A stretch of 64,000 nucleotides of DNA from Calamus simplicifolius (taxonomy: Eukaryota; Streptophyta; Magnoliopsida; Arecales; Arecaceae), in NCBI GenBank assembly GCA_900491605.1, contig UESW01003900.1, forward strand, positions 59,447 to 123,446, read 5' to 3'. The notes under the pieces were generated by a model. It worked only from the letters and a program-made list of their open reading frames with translations, ran no database searches and had not been told where the DNA came from. Both the position numbers and the translations under genes were made by a program. Within the stretch, counting starts at the first letter, position 1. Every line of letters begins with the position of its first letter. This document shows positions 23,478 through 35,949 of this stretch, piece after piece.

Positions 23478-24216
23478 AGCTATAGGCATAAAGATCCATT
23501 GAATTGATTCCACAAAACGATTGGTTTTATAAGGAGATTGTCAAGATTGGCATGCATATCCTTAAGTAATATAAGGCTTTGGCAATCTCTCTTACAAAGT
23601 GGAGGCATCAGCATTAAAATCATGAAATAGGCAAAGCATGCCTTCAGCAATTGAAAAGAGTTCATATCTGTTTCATACTCTTGTACATGCGACAACCAGT
23701 AGTCCTATCCCTTTACAGTGAAAGAGACGATTCTTCCAAATGTATGCAGCCTATTAAATACTAACTCAAAGTTGAATTAAGGCAACTTACTCAATGATGG
23801 CCTGGATTTGCTTTCCAGTATGAACAGTGAAATATAAGGCTCAGTATGAACATTGATATAAGTCATCCCGTGCACTTCAGTGGCAAGCGGAATAGCTCTT
23901 AGGAATGTTAGGCATCACCGGAAGACAGGGACAAGGATTATGCTAATATTTAAAGCATCAGATAAAATCATCCTTACAATAACATGTGATGCCCTGTGTA
24001 TGTTTTACAAGCTCCAACCGTGTGTGCTAATCCATTGTCACCACCTCTTTCTATTAAAATCCTCCAAAAATCAAGTTACGATCAATGAAAAAAGTCAACT
24101 TTTATTTTATCATTATAAAGTTTATTAAGATTAATAACTAATCTTTATCACTAAAAAATAAAGTTTGTTAAAATAAAAAATTAATTCTTAGTATTAAAGA
24201 ACAAAATTGTTAGGAT
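23478..24216. other. Spacer between hAT-like and CACTA-like elements
   Basis: No supported gene. Short frames at 23480-23695 and 23880-24128 have no recognisable features. The last three bases (GAT) are the target duplication of the following element. Confidence 0.4.
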
Positions 24217-24619
24217 CACTATAGCAAATTTTACATATAGCAATCCTTTTTTTTCGATGCGAGTGATGAGCATCGGGATTTTCCGAAACTTGCCGACGCT
24301 TTTAAGGTGCATCAGGCCTTGAAATTATGATGGCGATGCTTTTAAGCGTTGTCATCAATTTTGAATTTTTTTTATATGCAGACAATACGATGGCCCTCTG
24401 AAAATTACGATGGCGACGCTTTTAAGCGTCGTCATCATTTTTGAATTTTTTTGTTACACACGATGGCGACGCTTAAAAGTGTCGCCTTTAAGCATCGTCA
24501 TCGTATTTGGAAATTACGATGACGATGCTTAAAAGCGTCGCCATCCTATTTAAAAATTACACCACCTCCATTTTGAAAAATCTTCGTTCTGAAACCCCTC
24601 CCCATCCAAAAGATCGACC

Positions 24620-24651
<32 letters not shown>

Positions 24652-25016
24652 ACACCAAATCTGCCGTCACTGTTTCTTCCCCCCCCCCCATGCGCCCCCC
24701 CTCCCTCAGTTTCTTCCACCACACCCAGAGTTTCTTCCACCCCACCCCCCCTTCCCCCAAGAACATAGAGAAAAAAAATTTAATGTACCCAAGCTTTATA
24801 GCTTTAAAGCGTCGACAAGAACATTAAGTTTTTGGGAGCTTTAAAGCATCAGCTTGTCCCGACGCTCATCCCGATGCTTTAAAAAGCATCGGGATTCTGC
24901 GCCTTTACTTTCTGTTTTCTAACGCTTTAAAAAGCATCGGGATGATATTTTTTGACGCTTTTTAGCATCGAAAAATGTCATTTTTAGCGTCGAGAAATGA
25001 TAAATTTGTTGTAGTG
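24217..25016. mobile_element. CACTA-like non-autonomous element, 800 bp
   Basis: It begins CACTATAGCAAATTTTA and ends, inverted, CACTACAACAAATTTA. It is flanked by a 3-bp duplication GAT (24214-24216 and 25017-25019). CACTA ends and a 3-bp duplication define the En/Spm superfamily. Subterminal repeats with GCGTCG and CATCG motifs occur at both sides (24255-24545 and 24800-25000) and include near-perfect inverted repeats such as GACGCTT..AAGCGTC. The middle holds a run of about 30 or more cytosines (24619-24650). No transposase is present. Confidence 0.85.
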
Positions 25017-25779
25017 GATGAAAGGTTATCCTAAACTTTAGGAAGTCTGCAATGACTTTCAACAGAATATGTAAATTGCCTAAATGTAAAAAAATACATA
25101 TTGAAGAACTTTGCTTCAACGATTATAGCTTGTGGTATATATACGTAGAACTCTGAATACCAGTCTCATTGGAAAAAGGTATGCTATTAGAATCTCCATT
25201 TGTATTCACACACATGCTATTCCTCTCTTCTTGAGCGGTGGATGCAGAGGCTCTGTAAGAGAGAGTTCTTTTCCACCACCTCCGCTCCCACTGAGCATTC
25301 TCCAACTACGAACTATATTAGAAGCTAATACGTAGTGAGAGCTGATTTTTGAAACCAATTCAAGCACTGCAAAAGGCTTATGCAGTCAATCCCATGTTTG
25401 CCGCCAATATTCCAAAACTTGTAGCTAGGCCAACATAGGATAACTTGTGGAATAACTATTCCCGTCAAAGTAAACTAACCATACAATGCAAAGGAGAGAG
25501 AAGCTCGAAGACATACCTTTACAGAGAGAGGAGCTCGGAGGAAGGAGAAGAGGAGCCCTAGGACTCTAGGTCGGTCGATGAAGCAACGAGAAAGGAGGAC
25601 AAATTTACTTACCTTTCTAGCGATAGACTTTTTGATGAGGATGGCAAGCGTCAACACAAGATCCAGTGACGATGGCGCAGGTTGCGGCGGCAGATTGGGA
25701 GATCAGGGATGAAGCAGGCGAAATGAGGAAAATAGGGCAGAATGAGGGAACTTGTGAAGAGTTGAAGAGGACTATTGGG
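25017..25779. other. Spacer, possibly inner part of the second CACTA-like element
   Basis: No complete gene is recognisable. The stretch 25480-25760 is purine-rich and GC-richer than its surroundings (AGAGAGAGGAGCTCGGAGG and similar), which could be a captured leader of some gene. It ends at a run of 12 or so guanines near 25775. Confidence 0.35.
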
Positions 25780-26169
25780 GGGGGGGGGTGAGGTTTAGTA
25801 AGCCTTTTTCCTATGATTTTCTTAAAAATCGTAGGCAAAGACTTCCCTCTAGACCTTTGCCTATGACATTCGTGAAAATCGTAGGCAAAGGTTCGCTGGA
25901 CCTTTGTCTGCAAAAATAGTCAAATTCGTAGGCAAAGGTTTGGCTTCCTACCTTTGCTTACGACATTCATGGAAATCGTAGGCAAAGGTAGCAACTGGAC
26001 CTTTGCCTACGATATTCGTAAAAATCATAGGCAAAGGTCCTTTGCCTACGATTTTTATGAATGTCGTAGGCAAAGGCAAGAAGCCAAACCTTTTCTTATG
26101 AATTTGACTAATTTCATAGGCAAAGATCCAAGAAGAATCTTTGCCTGCAATTTTCATGAATGTCGTAGG
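25780..26169. repeat. Left hairpin-repeat block of the second CACTA-like element
   Basis: It is made of successive inverted copies of CCTTTGCCTACGATTTT and its complement AAAATCGTAGGCAAAGG, about 38-40 bp per hairpin. The same repeats resume at 35470-35949 on the far side of copia 2. They are subterminal repeats of a CACTA-type element whose left tip I could not find. Confidence 0.75.
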
Positions 26170-28376
26170 TGCTAAAAATTTTGTATATTTTTATATGAAT
26201 CAAATTTATATATTATACATCGGAAGATAAAATAAACACTAATTTAATTTTCAATGCTTAAGATCCTCAGGTAACAGATTTAGTTAACAAATTTAATTTT
26301 AAATCATACATGTGTTCTTTATTGGAGATAAAGACTAATGAAGCCGATAAACGATTTATCACTAGCCATCCATGCATTTGGCCTCTAATGGATGACCTTC
26401 CAGCGAGGGTTGCTAGCTCCTCTTTTCTTCTTCAATTGATTTTCCAACTCAAGAGAAAATAGTTCTCTAATCAAGATCCAATCTTGAACTAGAGAGAGAG
26501 AGAGGACGTGGGACATCCAAGAGAGAGGATATTTTAGAGAGAGAAAGTGAGTTCTAGAAAGAGAAATTGGGGCATGAAAATCCAAGAGAGAGAAAGGAGG
26601 AATTAAGCATATGTTTCCAAGGAAAGGTGCCTCTCTCGTTTAATTCATGAAGAGAAGGTTGTGTGGTTTGATAAAAGGAGGATTTTGTTCGAACCATTCA
26701 ACCATGCAACTATATTAAGTTGAAAACAAAATATCCTAACAAATTTAGGATATTAATTTGTTATCATGATTATGTTAGGATTACAACCACCAAATAACAC
26801 CCCTAAAAAAAAATTGGTTATCCCATAAAACCAATGCTCCAACCTTGGATTTGGCTTCATGATGATGCCCAAATCATGGGTGTTCCCTCCTTCATGACGT
26901 GGAATGGGTCATGTCCATCACATGGTTATGGATTCATCCTCCACATGGCAAGATCTCAACCCTCGATTCAATTGAGTTTTCATGAATCAAATCATGCCAT
27001 ATTATGGACCCAATTAAACACCATATTATTAAACCCAAATTAATTTAAGCCATCCATCATATAAATCAAGCCTAATTGGGTATCCAATTAATGATTTTAT
27101 ATATACATCACATGTACAAAAGGTTACTCTCCCTTGGATACAAAATACTTTTCTCTATGATGAATCCTATTCATCAATTTCATGTTCTCTCATTAAGATT
27201 AAGTCAAACCCAATCCTAATTAATTGATCATCTAATATGAATTAAGTCCAACTTAATTCCCATTTTAACTTCATCCAAAATCTCCTTAATGCGAGTGACC
27301 CATTAGGTTTCTTGACACATTGGCAATAATCATATCCTTAATATTGGCCCTAAGAATGACCTGATCAATACTTTGTCCAAGTCAATTCTTTGATCAAATC
27401 AACCTCTTTATCAAATCAAAAAATTCATGATTATAGATCATGAGCGGCCTCTAGCAAATCATCATGACCACCCAAATGTTAAGAGTTTTGTTGGCATGGT
27501 CAACAACACCTGTCCATAAACGGTTATTGTATGATTCAATCCCTTCGTCATATATCCCAGATCAATCAGTGGTATGGAATGTATTAACCCTGTAATTGAA
27601 CTTTGTTTACTTGATCTCAGAAAAAATTGACTCATATGAATTGAAACCTCAAAACCATTTCGAATTTTAACTCAACCTTGCAAGGATTTAATAGTCAATT
27701 CAATCCATCAAGTGACCATAGGATATAACCCTCTCTATCAAGGAAGATAAATCCTATCTTGATCAAACACCACCTTCTTGTGCTTCATGTTATACCCAAT
27801 CAACACCATATTTTTCATCCATGACTAGAGCGACATTTGCATGTCATCAAAGCATGATATTCTACACATGATGTGCAATAAAGATCTCAAATCAAAGGAT
27901 CACTCACACCACCGTCATCAGAGATAAACTATTGCCACTATATAGAATATCAATAAGGATCTCTGTGCGGGTCATCCAATGCATTGTTATAATAACGAGC
28001 ATCCACACTCCTATTCAAGTATCTTCATACTTCAGCTTGCGAGATCATCTGATCACCATAAGTATGAAGATATGCAATGTGTGCTAGTCTCAACAGCGTT
28101 CGACAGTGCTCAGTCATGTCTACGCATCGACTAGGAAAATTTAAAGAATCGAACCCTAATGTGCAATTTTGGATCTCACAATTTATAATCTCTATTACAA
28201 ATTCCATATCCATAGTTCACATTCTTTTGGACTTTATCTCACAGATAAAATATATCTAATATATATAAAAGAATTACACCTAGATAGATAAAAAAATAAT
28301 AAATTTGATTTGCATTCATAATAAAATGTATATAAACTAGTATCTAATCCAATTGAATCTAGAGTACACACTAACA
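26170..28376 (-). repeat. 3' LTR of copia 2
   Basis: In element sense it starts TGTTAGTGTGTACTC at 28376, right after the polypurine tract, and ends at 26170. It is collinear with 33272-35469 but about 34 bases longer at its start. Confidence 0.85.
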
Positions 28377-28400
28377 ATCTCTCACTTGCACTATAGCCAA
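28377..28400 (-). other. Polypurine tract of copia 2
   Basis: On the minus strand the purine-rich stretch GTGCAAGTGAGAGAT lies directly before the 3' LTR. Confidence 0.6.
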
Positions 28401-28559
28401 TCACCCATGTATCTAATACCAAATGACTCAACATGATCGTTATATTTCTACTGTAGCAGGACTTTAGTGAACGGATCGATAATATTATCATCAGTAGAGA
28501 CTCATTCTCTTTTTATATTATTTTTTTATTTATTTAATTATATGATATCTTCTAAGTAC

Positions 28560-30120
28560 ATATTTGGATTTTTGATGAGACTTTGGCTCTTGGCCTACGC
28601 AATAGCTCCATTGTTATCATAATAGAAGAGTATTGGATTAATAATGCTTGGAGCCACACCAAGTTTAGTGATAAACTTTTTGATCCAAACCACTTCTTTA
28701 GCTACATGCATCTAATGTTGCGATGTACTTGGCTTCAGTAGTAGAGTCGGTAGTCATCTCCAGCTTGAAACTCTTTTAGCTAACTGCACCACCGTTGAGT
28801 GTAAACATAGCCTGATTGTGACTTATAATCATCTTTATCAGACTAAAAACTAGAATCCATGTAATCCCGAACTATGAGATCAGGTCCTTCATAAACCAAG
28901 AATATATCCTTAGTCCTTCACAAGTATTTAAGGATATTCTTGACTGCCATCCAATGTTTCTCACCAGAGTTTGCTTAATATCTACTCATGATACTCAAGG
29001 CCTAAGAAACATCAGGTCTAGTACATAGCATCGCCTATAGGATGGATCCGATCGCTGATGCGTATGGTATCCTATCCATATGTACTCTCTCCTTTTAAGT
29101 CTTAGGACTCATATCCATGAAGAGATGTACCCTATGCGACATTAGCAGGGATCCCTTCTTTGATTCTTCCATGCTAAACCACTTTAGCATCTTATCTATG
29201 TACGTAGATTGGGTCAATCCAAGCAACATTCTAGAGCTATCCCTATAGATCTTTATATCTAGTATATAGATTGCTTCTTCTAAATCCTTCATAGAGAATT
29301 TACTTGACAACCAATCCTTCACCTCTTTAAGCATGGATACAATGTTTCCTATTAATAATGTGTCATCCACATATAATATCAAGAAAATAATATCACTTCC
29401 ACTAACTTTCTTGTACACATGAATCATCCTCATTTTTTATGAAATCAAACTCTTTGATTATCACATCAAATCAGATGTTCCAACTTCTAGAGGCTTGCTT
29501 AAGTCCATAAATAGACATTTGTAGCTTGCATACTTTCTTAGGATTTACGGATTCAAAACCCTCTGATTGTGTCATATACACATCCTTCTCTAAATTTTTA
29601 TTTAGAAATAGGCAGTCTTGACATCCATCTGCCAGATCTCATAGTTAAAATATGCTGCTATTGCAAGCATAATCCTTATGGACTTAAGCATGGCTACAGA
29701 GAAAAAGGTTTCAACAAAGTCAACACCTTGTCTTTGCTTGTAACCTTTTTCAACTAGCCTTGCCTTATAGGTAATCACATTACTATCCATATCGATCTTC
29801 TTCTTGAAGATCCATTTGCACCCATTGGGTTTTACCGCTTCAGGTAGATCAACCAAAGTCCATACTTGGTTGTCATACATGGAGTCCATTTCAGATTTCA
29901 TGGCATCAAACCATCTTTCAGAGTCAATGTTAGACATTGCCTCTTCATAGTTGGTAGGCTCATCATCTATGAAAAATTCATATTTTTCAAGGATGTGAAT
30001 TGTCCTACTAGATCTACGTAGCTGGTGTGTACTTGAAACTACCTGTTGCTTCACCTCCCTTGGTAGAGACTTATGCAATGGCTACCTAAATTTGTGTTGA
30101 GTTTTCTGCTTAACTCCCAC
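28560..30120 (-). pseudogene. Copia 2 reverse transcriptase and RNase H remnants
   Basis: The linker and RT N-part are open at 30078-29602 (DAMKSEMDSMYDNQVWTLVD, GCKWIFKKK, QMDVKTAYF). The middle is scrambled by shifts, and the YVDD motif with the following CYIL-type segment is open at 29433-29095. RNase H remains at about 28800-28560 without a continuous frame. Motif order and spacing are those of copia RVT_2. It cannot make a functional enzyme. Confidence 0.85.
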
Positions 30121-30288
30121 TGCATTCGGTATGTGCTCCATTTCATCTAATCAGTCAATTTTAATTTATGGTACTTGAGCTTCACTAAGTTCAATCTTAC
30201 TACCACTACCCTTTCCTGAAAGAATCTCATTTTTCAAAGATAAGGCATATCTTGAGACAAACACTTTTTGCTCAAGTAGGTGGTAGAA

Positions 30289-31060
30289 TTAGTATCCTTT
30301 TGTTTGTTTTGGATACCCCATAAAATTGCATTTATTAGATCTAGCTCCAAGCTTGTCTGATTCATTACACTTCACATGAACATAACATCCCCAAACCCTT
30401 AAATGATTAAGGGAATATGGTTTCTTTCCATACCATATCTCATAGGGAGTGAAGTTGACCGATTTATATGGAACTAGATTTAGGGTATATTCAATAGTGT
30501 CTAGCGTATAATCCCAAAACATGTTTGAAAGATCAGCAAGGCTTATCATAGAATGCATCATGTCTAACAGTATGCAATTTCTCCTTTTTGACATATCATT
30601 ATGCTGTGGTGTACCAGAAGAAGTCCATTGAGGGAGAATCACATTCTTCTTTAAATAATCTATGAACTGATGGTTCAAGTATTCACCATCTCGATCTGAT
30701 CAAAGTATCTTAATACTCTTATCAGTTTATTTTTCTACTTCACATATGAATTCTTTGAACTTTTCAAAGGCTTCAGATTTATCCTTCATTAGATATACAT
30801 AACCATACCTACTATGGTTATTTATAAATGGGATAAAATAAGAAAAACCTACTATAGCCTGAATGTTGATGGATCCACATACATCTAAATGTACTAAACC
30901 CAAACATTCAGTTTCTCACCTACCTTTTTCAGTAAAAGGTGACTTGTTCATCTTCCCAAGTAAGCATGACTCGCATTTCTCAAATGATTTCCAATCAAAT
31001 GAGCCCAAGTATCCATCCTTATGTAACTTTGTTAAACGCTTTTTAATTATATAACTTAGA
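30289..31060 (-). pseudogene. Copia 2 integrase remnant
   Basis: The best stretch, 30678-30289, has GTPQHNDMSKRRN (the usual NGV...E segment altered at both key places), the YEIWYGKKP block and GYPKQTKGY. The upstream zinc-binding and first aspartate segments at about 31060-30680 are readable only with shifts. Loss of the glutamate position indicates a dead integrase. Confidence 0.8.
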
Positions 31061-31100
31061 TGATAATGTCAAAGGTATGAGTCCCAAGAATTATTTAATT

Positions 31101-31331
31101 TTAATCTTTTTGATTCAATATTGAGAATAGGGGCTTGAAGATTAAGAACATAAATTTCGTTGAATAATTCAGTAGAACCAAAAACATTTTATTTTGAAAA
31201 ATAAAAATACCTTTATTTTTAATTTTAAAAGAATACCCATCCATTACTAAACATGAAATGGATAAAATATTCTTTGTTATGTTCGAAATATAGTAACAAT
31301 TACTAAGTTCAATTACAAGCCCTATGGGCAA
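31101..31331 (-). pseudogene. Copia 2 protease-integrase linker
   Basis: An open stretch reads LSNCYYISNITKNILSIS and GYSFKIKN, the conserved region between copia protease and integrase. It is cut from its neighbours by stops. Confidence 0.6.
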
Positions 31332-31354
31332 AGATAAAAAATAAATTTCTACAG

Positions 31355-31761
31355 CTAATGCAGTAATTTTTGCTCCATTGTTATCATGCGTAGGATCACT
31401 TTATCTTTTTCCAATCTTCTACTATTTTTTATCATCTGTATATTAATACAAATATGAGACCCACAATCGGTATCCAATACCCAAGTGGAATAAGAAATAA
31501 TAGAAGAAAACATTTCAATTATATACACATCTGATGTAGAAGTATTCCTATGATTCTTATTTTTAAGGCTAGCCTGATAAGCCCTGCAGTTACGCTTCCA
31601 GTGTCCATTCTTACCACAAAAATGATATTTTTCTTGGCTACATTCCTTAGGCAATTAGAAAAATTGGGTCCGATCAACATGTTGGACTCTGGAATACCTC
31701 TAAGGTTAATATTCACACTCATTGTGTCTCTTACAACTGTGTAAAAGATAGAACGAGTCAA
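31355..31761 (-). pseudogene. Copia 2 gag and protease remnant with internal deletion
   Basis: About 30 residues of gag N-terminus (LRGIPESNMLIGPNFSN) are followed almost directly by the nucleocapsid knuckle, so most of the gag core is missing. The knuckle reads YHFCGKNGHWKRNC, where the first cysteine has become tyrosine. The protease motif reads LDTDCGSHIC, with the catalytic glycine replaced by aspartate. Confidence 0.75.
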
Positions 31762-33250
31762 TTATATATTATGAATGCAAATCATTGATTTAATATGATA
31801 ATTTAAAATTTTTTAATTAAATTAATTTCTTTTACTATTTTATCGAGCTTCATAGCCCTCTCTATTAATCATAAAAAATTATCAAATAATTTTTTAGTGG
31901 GCTAGGATGCTCAAATTAACTTACCTTGACCTTGGCTATGGCACAATAAATCTTAGTAAGCTAATTTAGGTAGATATTCATCAATCACATCAAATATGAC
32001 TCCTAGATTATTTAGGGAACATTTCCTTATCAATCATATCTACATGTGATCACCCTAAACTTTGCCTCTAGATTAGACTGACCCTAACTATGACCAATTA
32101 TGCTAGCTAACCTAGTTAAGTCAACCCATTGTTCCCCAATCAACTCCCCATAGGTTCACTCGATTATGGCTATGGTACAACAAATCTCGTGAACTAATGA
32201 TTTTGTATCATGTGAACAATGAAAAGCATAAAGACTTAATATTCATGAAGGAATTTTACGCATTTAGGTCTCATCATGCATGTACAACATTTGTATCATG
32301 CTTGGTTACATATCATATATATATAAATTTTAGATTAATTTTAATTAACCTAAATTTCATAAGATAAAATCTTATGATTGAGATTCCTAATCAAATTAGG
32401 ATTCCTAACCACTATCTATTTAGGAACCCTACTCAGATGACCAAATCAATTGTTACCATCCCGACTAACCCACTTAGTCTAATCGATTTGATGCTTCCCT
32501 CACAATGACCAGGTTAGCAATCAAAGGGGTCCTATTTAGCTTGCTTTAGACACCAAATCATGTTCGCCAGGTAAGCGAATTAAGCAATTAAAAACTTTTG
32601 ATTCAAGCCTTCCTTAGACACCAATGTAGTCAAGCCCAATTGCAAAAGACTAACCATGCATGGGATCATAGGATCAAACACTGATGTAGTTAAGTCTAAT
32701 TTTTTTTAAACCTTATCATCTATTACACATTATGATAAGATAAGATAGTGATCATTAGATATTTATGATAAGTATCAAATATTTTATAATAATTTATTTT
32801 TAATATTTATCTTATTATTATTTGTTATGATAAATTGGTTTTCATCACATAAAAATCCTAATTGATCTCTATCATAACATCCCTCACAACTATGATCATG
32901 ATAACATATCAAAAATTTAAATTTTAAATTTTCAATCTTGATTATCATGTTATCATGATATATTATTTCAAATTTTAATCATGTCATTTATCATGTCAAA
33001 ATTAAATTCTAAACATGATAACTAAAATTTCAGCCTTTATGATTATGTCACACATAAATTATAATTTCTAATTTTTTAACATGATTAAATCTAAATAATT
33101 CATGTTTATTATCATATAGTAAAATTTTTACATTTTTAATCTTCATCATATAGCAAGATTCATATTTTACATTTCATGTAAAATTTAGATCTATGAATAT
33201 AAAAGCTAGAACTCAGATAATCTATCAAATTAACTAAATTTAAAGCCTGA
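31762..33250 (-). other. Copia 2 untranslated leader
   Basis: About 1.5 kb of AT-rich sequence between the primer site and gag, with no open frame of note. Confidence 0.6.
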
Positions 33251-33266
33251 GATAGCTCTGATACCA
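33251..33266 (-). other. Primer-binding site of copia 2
   Basis: On the minus strand it reads TGGTATCAGAGCTATC, an exact core match to the complement of initiator methionine tRNA. It lies five bases inside the 5' LTR. Confidence 0.85.
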
Positions 33267-33271
33267 CTTGC

Positions 33272-35469
33272 TGAGAATTTCATGTATTTTTATATGAATC
33301 AAATTCATATATTATACAATGAAAGATAAAATAAATACAAATTTAATTCTCAAAGCCCAAGATCTTCAGGAAATAGATTTAGTTAATAAAATTAATTTTA
33401 AATCATACATGTATTATTTATTAGGAATGAAAACTGATGAAGTTGGTAAACGATTTATCACTAGCCGTCTACATGTTTGGCCTCTAATGGTGATCCATGC
33501 AGAGATATTTGGATATTGTTCTTTAAGGATTGGATGATGATCTTCCAGCGAGGGGTTCTAGTACCTCTTTCCTTCTTCAATTGATTTTCCAAATCAAGAG
33601 AAAATAGTTCTCCAATCAAGATCCAATCTTGAACTATAGAGAAAGAGGATGTGGGACATCCAAGAAAGAGGACGTCCTAAAGAGAGAAGGGGCATTTTAG
33701 AGAGAGAAAGTGGGGCATGAGCATTCAAGAGAGAGAGAAAGAAGGAATTAGGTGTATGTTTCTAAGGAGAGGCATCTCTCTCCTTTTATTCATGAAGAGG
33801 AGGTTGTGTGGTCTAATAAAAAGGGGATTTGTTACAACTACCTAACCATGCAACCATATCATGTTGATAACAAAATATCCTAACAAATTTAGGATATTTG
33901 TTATCATGATCATGTTAGGATTACATCCACCAAACCACATTCCTAAAAAAAAAAGAAAATTGGTTATCCCATGAAACCAATGCCCCAACCTTGGATTTGG
34001 CTTCATGGTGATGCCCAAATCATGGGTGTTCCCTTCCCCATAACGTGGAGATGGGTCATATCCATCACATTGGCATGAATCCATCCTCAACGTGGCATAA
34101 TCTTAACCCTCGGATCAATTGGGTTTCTATGAATTAAATTATGCCATCATATGGATCCAATTAAACACCACATTATTAATCCAAATTAATCTAAGCCATC
34201 CATCACATGGGTCAAGCCTAATTGGGTATCTAATTAATAAATTTTATATGTACATGACATATACAAAAGGTCACTCTCCCTTGGATACAAAATACTTTTC
34301 TCTAGGATGAATCATATTCATCAATTTCATGTTCTTTTATTAAGATTGAATCAAACCCAATCCTAATTAATTGATCATCTAATCTGAATTAAATCCAACA
34401 TAATTTATATTTTAACTTCATCAAAAATCTTCTTATTGCGTGTGACCCATTAGGTCCCTTGACATATTAGCAATAATCATATCCTTAATATTGACCCTAA
34501 TGATGACCTGGTCAAAACTTTATCCAAGTCAATTCTTTGATCAAATCAACCTCTTTATCAAATCAAAGAATCCATGATTATAGATCATGAGTGACCTCTA
34601 GTAAAGCATCATGACCACTCAAGTGTTAAGGGTTTTGTTGATGTGGTCATGAATAGCTGTTGTTCGTGAACGGTTACTGCATGATTCAATCCATTCGTCA
34701 TATATCCCAGATCAATCAGTAGTATGAAATGTATCAACCCTATAATTGATTTGTTTACTTGATCTTAGAAAAAATTGACTCACATGAATTCCAACTTAAC
34801 CTTGCAAGGATTTAATAGTCAATTCAATCCATCAAATGGCCATGGGATATAACCCTCTCTATCAAGGAAAATGAATCTTATCTTGATCAAACACCACTTT
34901 CATGTACTTCATGTTATATCCAACCAACATCATATTTGCCACCCATGGTTAAAGCGACGTTTGCATGTCGTTAAAGCATGACATTTCACACATGAGGTGC
35001 AATAAAGATCTGAAGTCAAAGGATCACTCACACCACCATCATCAGAGATCAACCATCGACACTATATAGAATATCCATATTGAATTTCTATGCGGGTCAT
35101 CTAATACATCGTTATAATAATGAGCATCCACACACCTCTCCAAGTATTTTCATACTTTAGCTTGTGAGATCAGCTGATCACACAAGGGTGAAGATATGCA
35201 ATGTGTGCTAGTCTCAACGGTATTCGATAGTGCCCAGTTCTGTCTACGCATTGATTAAAAAAATTTAAAGAATCGAACCATAATGTGCAATTTTAGATCT
35301 CACAATTTGTAATCTCTATTACAAATTTTATATGCACAGTTCATATTCTTTTGAACTTAATCTCATAAGTAAAATATATCTAATATATATATAAAAGAAT
35401 TACACATTGATAGATAAAGAAACTAATAAATTTGATTTGCATTCATAATGAAATGTATACAAATTAATA
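33272..35469 (-). repeat. 5' LTR of copia 2
   Basis: It is collinear with 26170-28342. It ends 34 bases short of the start seen in the other LTR and lacks the TGTTAG tip. Confidence 0.85.
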
Positions 35470-35949
35470 GTAGGCAAAGGTCTAGTTGCTGCCTTTGCCT
35501 ATGATTTTCATAAATGTCATAGGCAAAGGCAAGAAGCCAAACCTTTGCTTTCAAATTTGGCTATTTTCATAGGCAAAGGTCCAGCAAGCCTTTGCCTACG
35601 ATTTTCACAAAAACATTAGGAAAAGGCTTACTATTCAATTTAGAGAAAAATATTAATGGATGATTTTGCCTCCAAAAATTTATTGACCTAAGAAAAAAAA
35701 AATCCTATGATTTTTGCTAAAATTGTAGGCAAAGGCTTTTCCACAGAAGGCCTTTTCCTATGATTTGAATTTTGTCATAGGGAAAGATATTTCCATAATA
35801 CTAAAAAAAAAAATCTTCATATTAGAAATTCTTTCACTATAGAACATTTCCCTATGATTTCAAAAAATCATAGGGAAAGGTATCTTTTGCCTATGATTTT
35901 AAATTCGTAGGCGAGAAAATTGTAGGCAAAGCCTAAATTTGTTGTAGTG
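35470..35949. repeat. Right end of the second CACTA-like element
   Basis: Hairpin repeats of the CCTTTGCCTACG type continue from the left block. The end, read inverted, is CACTACAACAAATTTAGGC, a canonical CACTA terminus sharing its first 15 bases with the right end of the 800-bp element at 25016. Confidence 0.8.

Larger units (their letters stand above)
26170..35469 (-). mobile_element. Old, defective Ty1/copia retrotransposon (copia 2)
   Basis: It is about 9.3 kb, with LTRs of about 2.2 kb, an initiator methionine tRNA primer site at 33251-33266, and gag, integrase, RT and RNase H remnants in copia order on the minus strand. It sits inside a CACTA-like repeat block and has GTAGG on both sides (26165-26169 and 35470-35474). 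That match could be a target duplication or chance, because GTAGG recurs in the block. The LTRs differ more than those of copia 1, so it is older. Every coding domain is broken. Confidence 0.9.

Noticed and set aside
24507..24827. Proline-rich and, opposite, glycine-rich ORFs
   Set aside because: They arise from the cytosine run inside the CACTA-like element.
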